A DNA stretch of 64,000 nt, from assembly GCA_013289835.1 (NCBI GenBank), contig JABCZG010000005.1:62001-126000 (forward strand), read 5' to 3'. This DNA comes from Acidobacteriota bacterium. GTDB lineage: Bacteria > Acidobacteriota > Terriglobia > Acidiferrales > UBA7541. Positions 17,487 to 26,835 of this stretch are shown in pieces; the stretch's first letter is position 1, and every line of letters begins with the position of its first letter. The notes under the pieces are model-generated. The model ran no database searches, had not been told where the DNA came from, and worked only from the letters and a program-made list of their open reading frames with translations. Both the position numbers and the translations under genes were made by a program.

Positions 17487-18302
17487 TTACCTTTGCACCC
17501 TCTTCTCCGGCGCCGCCGCGCTCTTCCCGTGTTCCGCCGGCTGATTTTTCTCCCAGATCAATCGCAGTCCTGTCAGCGTCAAAAATTGGTCTGTATGTTG
17601 AATGTGCTTCGAACCGCGTGAGACAAGCCTCGCTTGCCCGCCGGTCGCCACCACCGTCGCCTCCGTCCCCAGTTCCTTCTTCATGCGCGACAACATGCCA
17701 TCCACCATATCCACCGCGCCGTAGTACAGCCCCGCCTGCATGTGCGTCACCGTGTTCGTGCCAATCACTTTCCCCGGATCCTTGATCTCCACGCGAGGAA
17801 GCCTGGCCGCGCGCGCAAACAACGCCTCCGACGCAATTCCCAACCCAGGCGCAATCACCCCGCCGAGATACTCGCCCTTCGCTGAAATCACATCAAACGT
17901 AATCGCCGTGCCAAAATCCACCACAATGCACGGCCCGCCATACTGATGAAACGCCGCAACGCCGTTTACAATGCGGTCCGCCCCAACCTCCAACGGGTTA
18001 TCCACGAGCACGGCCATTCCGGTTTTGACGCCAAGCTCCACAAACAGAGCCTTCTTTCCAAAATAGACCCGCGACATTTCCGCCAGTGTCCAATTCACCG
18101 GCGGCACGACCGAACTGATGATCACTCCAGTGATCGCATCGCGATCCAATTCCGCCAGCGTAAAAAGATTCCGCGTCAGCACGCCGTATTCATCAACAGT
18201 CTGCTCACGCGCGGTCGTCAGCCGCCAATTGGCTATAAGTTCTTCGCCGCGAAAAACGCCCAGCACCGTGTTGCTGTTCCCCACGTCAATCGTCAATAGC
18301 AT
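17487..18302 (-). CDS. coaX: Type III pantothenate kinase
   Basis: A 271-residue cytoplasmic ASKHA-fold kinase catalysing the first step of coenzyme A synthesis, the phosphorylation of pantothenate. Phosphate-binding motif 1 is LLTIDVGNSNTVLGVF at the N-terminus. The pantothenate-binding PLEVGADRIVNGVAAFH and the second phosphate motif CIVVDFGTAITFDVISAKGEYLGGVIAPG follow. The C-terminal ATGGQARLVSRGSKHIQHTDQFLTLTGLRLIWEKN is also typical. The type III enzyme is usually insensitive to CoA feedback. The start codon follows the birA stop without a gap, a BirA-CoaX arrangement known in several phyla. Confidence 0.96.
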   Translation of the reverse strand: MLLTIDVGNSNTVLGVFRGEELIANWRLTTAREQTVDEYGVLTRNLFTLAELDRDAITGVIISSVVPPVNWTLAEMSRVYFGKKALFVELGVKTGMAVLVDNPLEVGADRIVNGVAAFHQYGGPCIVVDFGTAITFDVISAKGEYLGGVIAPGLGIASEALFARAARLPRVEIKDPGKVIGTNTVTHMQAGLYYGAVDMVDGMLSRMKKELGTEATVVATGGQARLVSRGSKHIQHTDQFLTLTGLRLIWEKNQPAEHGKSAAAPEKRVQR

Positions 18303-19307
18303 CTAACGCGCCTCCGCCACGTCGCCGGCAATCACTGTCATTAGCCGTCCGTCTTCGCGCTCTACTTGCAACAATCCCTCCGGCCCGAGCCCCGCTGTTG
18401 TGCCAACGTAACTCTCCGAGCCGTTGCTGACGCGCACGCGCTTACCGCGCGCGTAGCTCGATACCGTTTCGAATCGCTCCACCACGCCGGAAACGCCTTC
18501 GCGCAAAAACCGATTGTAGTCGCTCTCGAATTCGCGCAGCAACCGCACCAGCAGTTCCATCCGCGAATGACGCCTGCCGCTTTCCATCCGCAGCGAAGTA
18601 GCGGTGCTTGCGAGCTCGCCGGGAAATTTCTCCTGATTCACATTCAACCCAATCCCTACGATCACAAATCGCACCTGGCCCGGCTCCGCATGCATTTCCG
18701 TCAAAATCCCGCCCGCCTTCTTCCCGCTAATAAGCAGATCATTGGGCCATTTCAAATCCACGTTCAGTCCAGTGACAGCCTCCGCTGCGGCGTGCACGGA
18801 AAGCCCCGCCATCATCGTCAACAAAGGCGCTTGCACCGGCGCCAAACGCGGCCGCAGCAGGAGCGTTACGTAAATCCCCGCCGCCCGCTCGGAAAGCCAA
18901 GCACGCCCGGCTCGTCCACGCCCCGCGGTTTGCTCTTCCGCAAGGACCACCGTGCCCTCCGGTTCACCCGCATGCCCCAACTCCAGCGACACTCGATTCG
19001 TCGAATCCGTCTTGAAAAAATGGTGAATGTGCTTACCGAAGAGGCTCCCCTTCAGGTGGTGTCGCAGCATGTCCGGCGTCAGGATGTCCGGCACTTGTTC
19101 CAGGAAATATCCCGTCGCGGGCTGGCCCTTCACTTTCACGCCCAACTCGCGCAGCCGCTGCACGCGCCGCCACACCGTGGATCGCGATACGCCAATCTCC
19201 TTCGCGATGCGCGCACCGCTGATCACGATGGTGGCGTTTTCCGCTAGCAATGTGAGCAGCGCCGCCAGCCGGCGATCGGTTGTTCCCGGAAGAGTGTCTT
19301 GGGTCAT
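18303..19307 (-). CDS. birA: Bifunctional biotin-[acetyl-CoA-carboxylase] ligase / biotin operon repressor
   Basis: A 334-residue protein with an N-terminal winged helix (ISGARIAKEIGVSRSTVWRRVQRLRELG), then the biotin-protein ligase domain with TDSTNRVSLELG, the adenylate-loop motif EEQTAGRGRAGRAWLSERAAGIYVT, and DLKWPNDLLISGKKAGGILTEMH. A C-terminal SH3-like domain follows (GKRVRVSNGSESYVGTTAGLGPEGLLQVE). It attaches biotin to carboxylase carrier proteins and, with the DNA-binding domain present, probably represses biotin genes. The repressor role is inferred from the intact helix-turn-helix; no biotin genes are in the window. It is directly adjacent to coaX. Confidence 0.95.
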   Translation of the reverse strand: MTQDTLPGTTDRRLAALLTLLAENATIVISGARIAKEIGVSRSTVWRRVQRLRELGVKVKGQPATGYFLEQVPDILTPDMLRHHLKGSLFGKHIHHFFKTDSTNRVSLELGHAGEPEGTVVLAEEQTAGRGRAGRAWLSERAAGIYVTLLLRPRLAPVQAPLLTMMAGLSVHAAAEAVTGLNVDLKWPNDLLISGKKAGGILTEMHAEPGQVRFVIVGIGLNVNQEKFPGELASTATSLRMESGRRHSRMELLVRLLREFESDYNRFLREGVSGVVERFETVSSYARGKRVRVSNGSESYVGTTAGLGPEGLLQVEREDGRLMTVIAGDVAEAR

Positions 19308-19342
19308 CGCGATGAAGGCGCGCCTTCTTGCGCCGCCTTAGC

Positions 19343-20275
19343 TTACGTTTCCTCGATGCCGTCCACAAGCAGGCTTAGGTGTGCCGCGGGCGCCGAATTG
19401 GTGAGCATCCCGGCAGAGAGAAAGTCGGCTCCCGCTTCTGCGTACTCGCGCACATTTTCCAACGTGATTCCGCCAGAGATTTCAATCACGCAGTCCGCTC
19501 GAATCCCGCGCGCAATCTTTACGCATTCCGCGGCGCGCTCGGGCGTCATATTGTCCAGCAGCACCGCCTCCGCACCGGCCCCCAGCGCCTCCAGCAATTC
19601 TTTTTGATCGCGCACCTCGATCTGCACCGGCAGCGGTCCGGGACCGACAACTTCAGGGTCGAGCCCGGCGGCGTCGTACGCACTCGCCGCGCGCGGCGCA
19701 GGCACCTTGGGCGACGTAAAGGTGTGCGCTTTATCCAGCGCCTGCTGGATTCCTCCCGCCAGCGCAACGTGGTTTTCTTTCAAGAGAATACCGTCGTAGA
19801 GCCCGAGGCGATGATTGGCGCCGCCGCCCGTCTTCACCGCATATTTTTCCAGCGCACGCAAACCCGGTGTCGTTTTCCGAGTATCGCGAATGCGCGTTTT
19901 TGTTCCTGACAGTTGTTCCACGAACCGCCTCGTCAGCGTCGCGATCCCGCAAAGATGCCCAAGAAAATTCAGCGCCGTACGTTCGGCGGTGAGGATCGCG
20001 CGCGCGTCTCCCACGATCTGCATAAGCTCCACGCCGGGCTCGACGAAGGAGCCGTCGTTGTGCGCCAGGACGACACAAGCCTCTGGATCCATCGTTTGGA
20101 AGACCCTTTCGGCGATGGGAAGCCCAGCGCACACTAGCGTCTGGCGAGACAGGATGTGGGCGCGGATCGTCGCGAGGGTCGGGACCACGGCCAGGGTCGT
20201 CGCGTCGCCGGAGCCGACATCCTCTACCAGGGCGCTCTTGACAAGCGCATCGATGTATTCAGAGTTCCAATCCAT
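19343..20275 (-). CDS. nadC: Nicotinate-nucleotide diphosphorylase (carboxylating)
   Basis: A 310-residue enzyme of de novo NAD synthesis converting quinolinate and PRPP to nicotinate mononucleotide with loss of CO2. The characteristic motif is TRIRDTRKTTPGLRALEKYAVKTGGGANHRLGLYDGILLKENH, in which the Arg, Lys and His residues bind quinolinate and PRPP. The C-terminal barrel has AVLLDNMTPERAAECV and IEISGGITLENVREYAEAGADFLSAGML. Length and order match the hexameric type II phosphoribosyltransferase. It is 21 nt from valS and 35 nt from birA, so one transcript is likely. Confidence 0.96.
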   Translation of the reverse strand: MDWNSEYIDALVKSALVEDVGSGDATTLAVVPTLATIRAHILSRQTLVCAGLPIAERVFQTMDPEACVVLAHNDGSFVEPGVELMQIVGDARAILTAERTALNFLGHLCGIATLTRRFVEQLSGTKTRIRDTRKTTPGLRALEKYAVKTGGGANHRLGLYDGILLKENHVALAGGIQQALDKAHTFTSPKVPAPRAASAYDAAGLDPEVVGPGPLPVQIEVRDQKELLEALGAGAEAVLLDNMTPERAAECVKIARGIRADCVIEISGGITLENVREYAEAGADFLSAGMLTNSAPAAHLSLLVDGIEET

Positions 20276-20296
20276 GGGGACCCCGGGAATTGAGAT

Positions 20297-22993
20297 TTAT
20301 CCGAGCTGATCCAGACGATCCTGTAGTTTTTTCAGTTCAATGCGTTGTTCCGCTAGCGTGGCTTCCAGACCCTTGATGATCTTCTCCGGCGCGCGGCTGC
20401 GAAATGTCGCATTCGCTAGCTGCGCTTCCTTCGAGGCGATGGCTTTCTGCAGCCCATCAATTTCTTTCTTCAAGCGTGCTTTCTCGGCCGTTACATCCAC
20501 CACATCCGAGTACGCAATCCGCACGTCGAACGTCGCCGTCGACCGCACCGCCCCGGTCTTCGCGTCAAACTGCTGCCGCGGCACGATGCGAAGCTCGGAT
20601 AGCGCCGCGAACCTCTCCACCGCCACGCGGTTCGCTTGAACCAGGTCGACAGTGGCCGTCTCTGCGGCCGAAAACTCCGCCGCCACCTTTTTCTTTGGAT
20701 CCAGTTTCAATTCCGCGCGAATGGTCCGTAGCGCCGTCACTACTTCCTGGATCAGCGCCACCGCACTCAATGCCTTGGCATTCTTCCAGTCGGCGCAAGC
20801 CTCCGGAAATCGATCCAGCGCAATCGACTTTGCCTCGACTTTTTGCGGCAGCTGGTGCCACAGCTCTTCCGTCAAGAAAGGCATGAACGGATGCAACAGC
20901 CGCAGCGCGGCATCGAACGCCGCAAACAAATTCTTCCAGGCCACCGTGGCCCGCTCACTGTCCGCGCTCAGTAGCTCCGGCTTCACCCACTCGATGTACC
21001 AGTCGCAGAAATCTCCCCAAAAAAATTGGTAAACGCCTTGCGCCGCCTCGTGGAACCGGTAATTCGTCAGGGCGTCATTCATCGTTTCAATCGTGCCCGC
21101 CAGCCGCGCAAACAGCCACGCGTCCACTAGAGGAACCAGTCCACTTGCGGCATAGGGCGCTTTTGAACGCACTTCGGGAGCAGCCAGTTCTTCCAGCTTC
21201 GTTCCACCTTCCTCAAATTTGTCCAGGTTTACAAACAAAAACCGCGCCGCATTCCAAATCTTGTTCGCGAAATTCCGCGAACTCGCCAGCCTGTCATCCG
21301 ACAAGATAATGTCCGTGCCCGGCGCAGCCATGGACGCCAGGCAAAACCGCATCGCATCCGTCCCGTACTGGTGATTAAGCGCCACCGGATCGAGCCCCGT
21401 CCCCTTGGACTTGGACATTTTCTCGCCGCTCCCGGTGCGCACCAGCGAATGCAGATAAACCGCGCGGAAGGGAACCTTGTCCGTGAAATGAATGCCGAGC
21501 ATGATCATCCGCGCCACCCAGAAAAACAGGATGTCGTAACCGGTGATCAGTAGCGTAGTCGGATAATACGTCTTGAAGTCCGCTGTATTCTCCGGCCAGC
21601 CAAGCGTCGAAAAAGGCCAAAGCCCCGAGCTGAACCAAGTATCGAGAACGTCGGGATCCTGCTCCAGCCGCGAAGAACCGCACGTCCCGCACTTCGCCGG
21701 CGCCTCGCGCGCCACCGTGACGTGCCCGTTTTCCTTGCAGTACCACGCGGGAATCCGGTGCCCCCACCACAGCTGCCGCGAGATCGTCCAGTCGCGGATA
21801 TTTCGCATCCAGTTGAAATATTCCTCGCGCCGGTTATCCGGCACAATCAGGATCTCGCCCCGCTCCACCACCGCAATTGCCGGCTCCGCGAGCGATTTCA
21901 TCCTGCAAAACCATTGTGTCGAAATTCGCGGCTCAACAATCGTCTTGCTTCGTTCGCACAATCCGATGGCGTTGGCATGCTCCGTAATCTTCTCGAGCAA
22001 GCCCAGCGCCTTCAAATCTTCCACAATCTTCTTCCGCGCCGCGAAACGGTCCATTCCCGCGTACGCGCCCGCCACCGCACTCATCTTGCCGTCGTCCGTC
22101 ATCACATCAATTTCCGCCAGCCTGTGACGCCGCCCGACTTCGAAGTCGTTCGGATCATGCGCCGGCGTAATCTTCACCGCCCCGGTCCCAAACTCGCGGT
22201 CCACCATGGCGTCCGCAATGATCGGAATCTCCCGATTCATCAGCGGCAGCAACGCTTTCTTGCCGACCAGGTGCTTGTATCGCTCGTCCTCCGGATTCAC
22301 CGCCACGGCGGTATCGCCCAGCATCGTCTCCGGCCGCGTCGTGGCCACAACCAAAAGCTCATTTGTCCCCGCTACCGGATACTTGATGTACCAGAGGTGC
22401 CCCTGCCGCTCCTCATGCACCACTTCCAGATCGCTGAGCACCGTCAAACAATCCGGACACCAATTCACCAGCCGGGTCTCGCGGTATATCAATCCCTCTT
22501 CGTACAGCCGCACAAACACTTCGCGCACCACGCGCGACATTTCCGGCGAAAGCGTAAACTTCTCCCTCGACCAGTCGCAGCTCTCCCCGATGCCCTTCAT
22601 CTGCTCCGTGATCTGCCCGCCTGCCTCCGCCTTCCACTTCCAAACCTGTTTTTCGAATTCCTCCCTCCCGAGCTTGTGGTAGTCAATCCCCTGATCCATC
22701 AGTTGTTTCACCACCACACGTTGCGTGGAGATGCCAGCATGGTCCGTTCCTGGCAAATACAGCGTGTTATACCCGCGCATCCGGTGCCACCGCGTAATAA
22801 TGTCGATCTCCGTGTGCTCCAGCATGTGCCCGATGTGCAGCGACCCCGTCACGTTCGGCGGAGGAATCACAATGGAAAACACCGGCCCCGGCGCATTCGC
22901 ATCGGCCTTAAACAGCTCTTCCTTCACCCAGAACTCCGCCCATCTAGGTTCAATGAGCTGTGGTTCGTAGGCCTTTGCTATCTCGCGAGCCAT
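20297..22993 (-). CDS. valS: Valyl-tRNA synthetase
   Basis: An 898-residue class I aminoacyl-tRNA synthetase. The HIGH motif is PPPNVTGSLHIGHMLEHTE and the KMSKS loop GSGEKMSKSKGTGLDPVAL. The CP1 editing domain is present (for example VVATTRPETMLGDTAVAVNPEDERY). The anticodon-binding domain follows, and a C-terminal coiled-coil arm (residues about 830-898, LKKEIDGLQKAIASKEAQL) marks ValS rather than IleS or LeuS. Length is normal. It is the first gene of the minus-strand run towards nadC and birA. The upstream 230 bp hold two hairpins and probably the promoter. Confidence 0.97.
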   Translation of the reverse strand: MAREIAKAYEPQLIEPRWAEFWVKEELFKADANAPGPVFSIVIPPPNVTGSLHIGHMLEHTEIDIITRWHRMRGYNTLYLPGTDHAGISTQRVVVKQLMDQGIDYHKLGREEFEKQVWKWKAEAGGQITEQMKGIGESCDWSREKFTLSPEMSRVVREVFVRLYEEGLIYRETRLVNWCPDCLTVLSDLEVVHEERQGHLWYIKYPVAGTNELLVVATTRPETMLGDTAVAVNPEDERYKHLVGKKALLPLMNREIPIIADAMVDREFGTGAVKITPAHDPNDFEVGRRHRLAEIDVMTDDGKMSAVAGAYAGMDRFAARKKIVEDLKALGLLEKITEHANAIGLCERSKTIVEPRISTQWFCRMKSLAEPAIAVVERGEILIVPDNRREEYFNWMRNIRDWTISRQLWWGHRIPAWYCKENGHVTVAREAPAKCGTCGSSRLEQDPDVLDTWFSSGLWPFSTLGWPENTADFKTYYPTTLLITGYDILFFWVARMIMLGIHFTDKVPFRAVYLHSLVRTGSGEKMSKSKGTGLDPVALNHQYGTDAMRFCLASMAAPGTDIILSDDRLASSRNFANKIWNAARFLFVNLDKFEEGGTKLEELAAPEVRSKAPYAASGLVPLVDAWLFARLAGTIETMNDALTNYRFHEAAQGVYQFFWGDFCDWYIEWVKPELLSADSERATVAWKNLFAAFDAALRLLHPFMPFLTEELWHQLPQKVEAKSIALDRFPEACADWKNAKALSAVALIQEVVTALRTIRAELKLDPKKKVAAEFSAAETATVDLVQANRVAVERFAALSELRIVPRQQFDAKTGAVRSTATFDVRIAYSDVVDVTAEKARLKKEIDGLQKAIASKEAQLANATFRSRAPEKIIKGLEATLAEQRIELKKLQDRLDQLG

Positions 22994-23017
22994 CCGGTGC
23001 GGTACTCCTGGTAGCGG

Positions 23018-23033
23018 CGGGTCTTTAGACCCG
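23018..23033. repeat. Short perfect inverted repeat upstream of valS
   Basis: CGGGTCTTTAGACCCG is a 16-nt perfect palindrome in the 230 bp gap between valS and the receiver-protein gene. A GC-rich imperfect hairpin (GGGCAGGCC/GGCCCGCCC) follows at about 23049-23068. No T-run follows, so a dispersed REP-like repeat fits better than a terminator; copies elsewhere cannot be counted from one window. Confidence 0.4.
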
Positions 23034-23223
23034 TCCTTCTTTTGCTCAGGGCAGGCCCTGGCCCGCCCTCATTCGGCGTGGTTGAGTCTGTCAGAGTAAT
23101 CTTCGACTATACGAGGGGAAAACCAGCCGCGTCAAATTCAGCATTCCTTCGAGCAAAAATGCGCCATCGCAAGGCCGAGCGGCATAAATTGAGTTTGTAA
23201 TTGAATTGGAACAGAGAAGGGAA

Positions 23224-24825
23224 CTAAGGCTTCTTCGAATTCATCTCTTCTTTAACCATCGCTTCCACGACGGGCTTCAAAATCTCGCGCGTAACCGCCT
23301 GCAAAACGTCCGGACTCATCTTCGCCAGCACTCTGGCCACGAGTTCGTCCATGCTCGGCGTAGCCACTGGCGTTGGCGCGGGGGTCTCCAGGATCTCCTC
23401 ATGTGCATAAAAAGGAGTTCCGTCCGCATTCACTTGCTCAAACGTTTGTGTGGCGTCTACAGCGACTTGCGCCGCCTCTTCTCGAATCGCCTCAACCGTG
23501 GCTGCAGGCAATGCCGCTTGCTCAAGTACCGCCTGGACCGTCTCCGTGGTTGCGCTGCTGGGGGCGCTTCCGTTGCTCGACGCCGCAGGACTCGCCGCCG
23601 CGGGAGCGTCCCACGTGGAGGCCAACTGTGCTGCCTTTTGTACTTCCGCATCCCACGGGCTAGGCGCCGTAGAGAACCACGAATCTCCAACCGACTTCTT
23701 CTCCGGCTCCGAATTCGTCACTTCCGGCACAGGCGCAACCGCGCTTTCGATAGGAGCCTGCCCGCTGCTCACCGTGCGCACGACTTCTTCCAGTGCGGTA
23801 ACTTTTTCCGCCACTGTTTTCTCGACGCCAGCCGCCGAAATCGCTCCCGCCCAGGCTTCCCCCGCGAACGGCGCAGCCGGCGCCTCGGTCACGCTTGCAG
23901 CTACCGCTGGGGCTGGTTCCGCGAGCTTGGAAGCCACCGCCTTCTCTTCTTCCGGGTCCAACGAATCCAATTGCGTCTTCTTGGCTAGAATCTGCTCAAA
24001 TCCGCCCGACCGCCAATCACTGCTCTTGCCTCTGGACTTGGCATCCGCATACGCTTCGGCATCTTCACGTCGCCAGGCTGCGGCGGGCTGCTCTTCTTCC
24101 TCTTCCTCATCCTCTTGTTCCGCATCTTTGCCGCGCCAATCGCGCTCGCCGGCAAGCTCGGAATGTTTGGGCGGCATAAATGCCGGGTCATCCTCGGAAG
24201 TATCATCCGCAGGCGTTTCCAGCAAACTACCAAACGCCACCGTCTGCGAACCCGTTTCAAACTTCACCGGCTCCGGCCGCAACGGCGCTTCATCCACAAA
24301 TCCTTCGTCATTCAGAGCCGCCATCGGCTCTTCCTGCGGCGCAGGCATGCTGGCGACTGTCGGTACAACCACGGGACGCGACTCGAGTAAACTCGCTGCC
24401 TTAGCCGCTTCTGCTTCCACGGCTTTCTCGGCGTTTGAGGCTGCGAGCGCAACGCCCGCTCGCGCCAACGCAGACTTCACCATCGAAATCAACGGGTCCG
24501 GCGGAACAAACGGCTTCTTCAAAACGCCATCCGCGCCCACTCGCTGCGCTTCTTGCTCATCCAGCGGATCAAACGCGCCCACCAGCAAAATCACGGGAAT
24601 GTGCGACAGGTTGGGATCCGTCTTTACATACTGGCAAACTTCATATCCATTTCGCACCGGCATAAACACGTCTGCAAGCACCAGGTCCGGTTTTATATCC
24701 GAAATTTTTCGCACTGCTGCTTCGCCATTGCCCACGGCAACGACATCAATACCCTGATCTTTCAGGGCAAGCCCCACCATCTTCTGGATGTTGCTGTTGT
24801 CGTCCGCCACAAGAATCTTAGGCAC
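23224..24825 (-). CDS. Response-regulator receiver protein with long low-complexity region and conserved-looking helical tail
   Basis: A 533-residue protein. Residues 1-120 are a CheY-like receiver (PKILVADDNSNIQKMVG, phospho-acceptor Asp in LVLADVFMPVRNGYEV, and VLKKPF with the conserved Lys). There is no recognisable DNA-binding or enzymatic output domain. The remainder to about residue 485 is Ala/Glu/Pro-rich and probably disordered, with a Glu-rich run (EQEDEEEEEEQ). The last 40 residues form an amphipathic segment (SMDELVARVLAKMSPDVLQ, then TREILKPVVEAMVKEEM). The GTG at 24825 has GGAGGA about 7 nt upstream and starts exactly at the receiver fold. No sensor kinase is adjacent. Confidence 0.85.
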   Translation of the reverse strand: MPKILVADDNSNIQKMVGLALKDQGIDVVAVGNGEAAVRKISDIKPDLVLADVFMPVRNGYEVCQYVKTDPNLSHIPVILLVGAFDPLDEQEAQRVGADGVLKKPFVPPDPLISMVKSALARAGVALAASNAEKAVEAEAAKAASLLESRPVVVPTVASMPAPQEEPMAALNDEGFVDEAPLRPEPVKFETGSQTVAFGSLLETPADDTSEDDPAFMPPKHSELAGERDWRGKDAEQEDEEEEEEQPAAAWRREDAEAYADAKSRGKSSDWRSGGFEQILAKKTQLDSLDPEEEKAVASKLAEPAPAVAASVTEAPAAPFAGEAWAGAISAAGVEKTVAEKVTALEEVVRTVSSGQAPIESAVAPVPEVTNSEPEKKSVGDSWFSTAPSPWDAEVQKAAQLASTWDAPAAASPAASSNGSAPSSATTETVQAVLEQAALPAATVEAIREEAAQVAVDATQTFEQVNADGTPFYAHEEILETPAPTPVATPSMDELVARVLAKMSPDVLQAVTREILKPVVEAMVKEEMNSKKP

Positions 24826-25031
24826 CGAACGTCCTCCGGCGAATTCGCACCCGTGCAAGCCACGCCTACTTCATCGCGGCCCCATCAAGGTACCGTCTCC
24901 AGAGTATTGGAGCATTCACGGGGGTACGCGTCAATGTCAACAGGTACTGTGTGTGTCGGAAGTGAACACGGCGCTTTGGGCATCGTTTTTCGGGCCCGCC
25001 CAGCCCCGAAATAGCCGCCTAAATTGCCGAA

Positions 25032-25053
25032 GGGTGCGGAGCCTCCCGCACCC
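25032..25053 (-). terminator. Hairpin downstream of the BamD-like gene, possible terminator
   Basis: GGGTGCGG and CCGCACCC form an 8-bp stem with a 6-nt loop, 58 nt past the stop of the BamD-like gene on the minus strand. On that strand it is followed by TTCGGCAATTT, a poor T-tract. A second perfect palindrome, GCCCCGCGCGGGGC, lies at 25088-25101 directly after the stop. Together they could end transcription or be a repeat pair. Confidence 0.4.
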
Positions 25054-25110
25054 TTCAGTTTATCCAACATCTTCCGTTCCCGATGGAGCCCCGCGCGGGG
25101 CCCGTTTCGC

Positions 25111-26520
25111 CTACCAGGGGATAAGCTTGCGCAGTCCCTTTTTCTTCTTGCTGGTGGACTCTTTCTGATCGTCGCTCGCAGCCCCGCTTTGCGTGCCGCC
25201 CTTGGCCGGCGCAGCATCCGCTTTTGCAGCATCGGCAGGCTGCGCAGCCCCCGCAGCCGCATCGGGCTTGGGGGCCGAATCCGCGGTTCCGCCAGCCGTA
25301 GGAGCGTCGCCGCTCTTCGCTGCTTCACTCGCTGAAGTGGACGAACTCGAACCAGCCGGCGCCGCCGCAGCATTCGCATCCGCCTGTGATCCGCCGCTTG
25401 GCGCGGCCTCTTCCGTAGAGGGCGCCACGTTTTCTGCCCCGCCCGAGCCTCCGCCGCTTCCTCCCACCGGAACCGTGGCAACGATACCAGTCGCCGTCCC
25501 GCCTTTTCTCGTCTGATCACCGCCGCTTAAAGTCTCCGTCCCGGAATCGCTGTCCGATTCCGGCGTCATCGTTGGCATTCCCTGTCTCGAAGCCACTTGC
25601 AATTCCTGTGTCGGCCCATTGTGAAGCAGGCTCATCGGCTTCTTGACCATGCTGGTGTGCTGCCTCGGCGTGTTTTGCTCCGCCGTCATCCACGCCACGG
25701 CTTTCGGATCCGCCTGCGGCACCGGCGTCCCGAGCGCCTTCAACCGGCCCTTCGCATCCGGAACCAGCGGTGAAAGCGGGTAATCTCGCACAATCCGCGC
25801 ATAATAATTCGAGGCAAATTCCTTCTTTTCCGTGGAATCCCAAATATTCCCCAGCATCCACAGCGCCTGGTCCGCCTTGCTGTACAGCGGGTAACGGTTC
25901 ACCATGATGCGCAGCCGCGATTCCGCCGCCTTCTTGTCGCCCTTCACGTAATAGTAGTAGCCGATGCGGTAATCTCCTTCCGCCAGCACTTCTTGCACTT
26001 CGCGCAGATGCTGCTCTGCCTTGCCCGCCAGCGCATGGTTAGGATACTTCTGCAAAAAGGTCTGCAGCTCGTCTTCCGCCTGCAGCGCTTGCGTCCGGTC
26101 TCGGTCGGGCTTTTCCATCTGCTTGAAGTGCGTCATGGCAACTTGCAGTTGCGCGTACGCCGCTTCCTGCATGAACGGAAAAAAGATGATGAAATCCTTG
26201 TACGCCTGCACAGCCTGCGTCAGGTTTGCCGTCCCGCCCTCTTTGTAATAGGAATCCGCAATGCCCAGCTTCGCTTTGGCTAGGTATTCGCTGTCGGGAT
26301 ACGTGTTGATCAGCGTCTGCAGGTTCAGCCGGCCGATTTCCTGCCGCCCGTGCTTGATGTCATCCATGGCCTTGTCATACAGGATCTTGTCGGGCTCCGC
26401 GGTATTTTCGGCAGCGGTGGATTTATTGACTTTTTTCTTCTTGTGTAAGATTTGGGCGTCGCAGCGAGTGGCGCTGAGCAGAATCACTGCAGTCATTACA
26501 ATGAACAGAGTACGGCGCAA
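25111..26520 (-). CDS. bamD: BamD-like outer-membrane assembly TPR protein with low-complexity C-terminal tail
   Basis: A 469-residue exported protein. The signal peptide is MRRTLFIVMTAVILLSATRCDA; a Cys is present but the preceding residues (SATR) are not a good lipobox, so lipidation is uncertain. Residues about 45-270 hold repeated TPR-like helices typical of BamD/YfiO: LQTLINTYPDSEYLAKAKLGIADSYYKEGG, AVQAYKDFIIFFPFMQEAAYAQLQVAMTHFKQ, and YYVKGDKKAAESRLRIMVNRYPLYSKADQALWMLG. BamD helps BamA insert beta-barrel proteins. Residues about 300-469 are Ala/Gly/Ser/Thr-rich with Lys at the very end (STSKKKKGLRKLIPW), absent from ordinary BamD of about 250 residues. It stands alone, divergent from the ATP-grasp gene. 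Confidence 0.85.
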   Translation of the reverse strand: MRRTLFIVMTAVILLSATRCDAQILHKKKKVNKSTAAENTAEPDKILYDKAMDDIKHGRQEIGRLNLQTLINTYPDSEYLAKAKLGIADSYYKEGGTANLTQAVQAYKDFIIFFPFMQEAAYAQLQVAMTHFKQMEKPDRDRTQALQAEDELQTFLQKYPNHALAGKAEQHLREVQEVLAEGDYRIGYYYYVKGDKKAAESRLRIMVNRYPLYSKADQALWMLGNIWDSTEKKEFASNYYARIVRDYPLSPLVPDAKGRLKALGTPVPQADPKAVAWMTAEQNTPRQHTSMVKKPMSLLHNGPTQELQVASRQGMPTMTPESDSDSGTETLSGGDQTRKGGTATGIVATVPVGGSGGGSGGAENVAPSTEEAAPSGGSQADANAAAAPAGSSSSTSASEAAKSGDAPTAGGTADSAPKPDAAAGAAQPADAAKADAAPAKGGTQSGAASDDQKESTSKKKKGLRKLIPW

Positions 26521-26835
26521 ACGTCACCTCTCTCTCGTATCTGGGGTTCCCCGCCGCTCTCCGTCGTAGAACTGGGCGCCTCTGGATTCCCCGCAGCTGG
26601 GAACACCCTAGTATACCCTGAACGAATGGCCAGGCCGAGTAGGAACTTTGCCCTTCCGGACAGGTTCCCTCCCGGTCTACCCCAGTCGTCTGATGCCGTC
26701 TTGCTCCCCTGCGGGTTGCCTCACGCCTCTCGCCACCATCGAAGTTTTTTAACGAACCGTAACAATCGCTTGCCGTTCTTTCCTCTACAATGCGATTATC
26801 CGCATGACAGCATTGAGGAGCTGCGTCCTCGGAAA
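26521..26835. other. Intergenic region, divergent promoters expected
   Basis: This 315-bp gap separates the divergent BamD-like and ATP-grasp genes and holds no credible gene. For the plus gene a TACAAT at 26786-26791 could be a -10 box with a 45-nt leader. For the minus gene TATACT (read on the minus strand, 26615 to 26610) is a possible -10. Neither has a clear -35. Confidence 0.35.
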
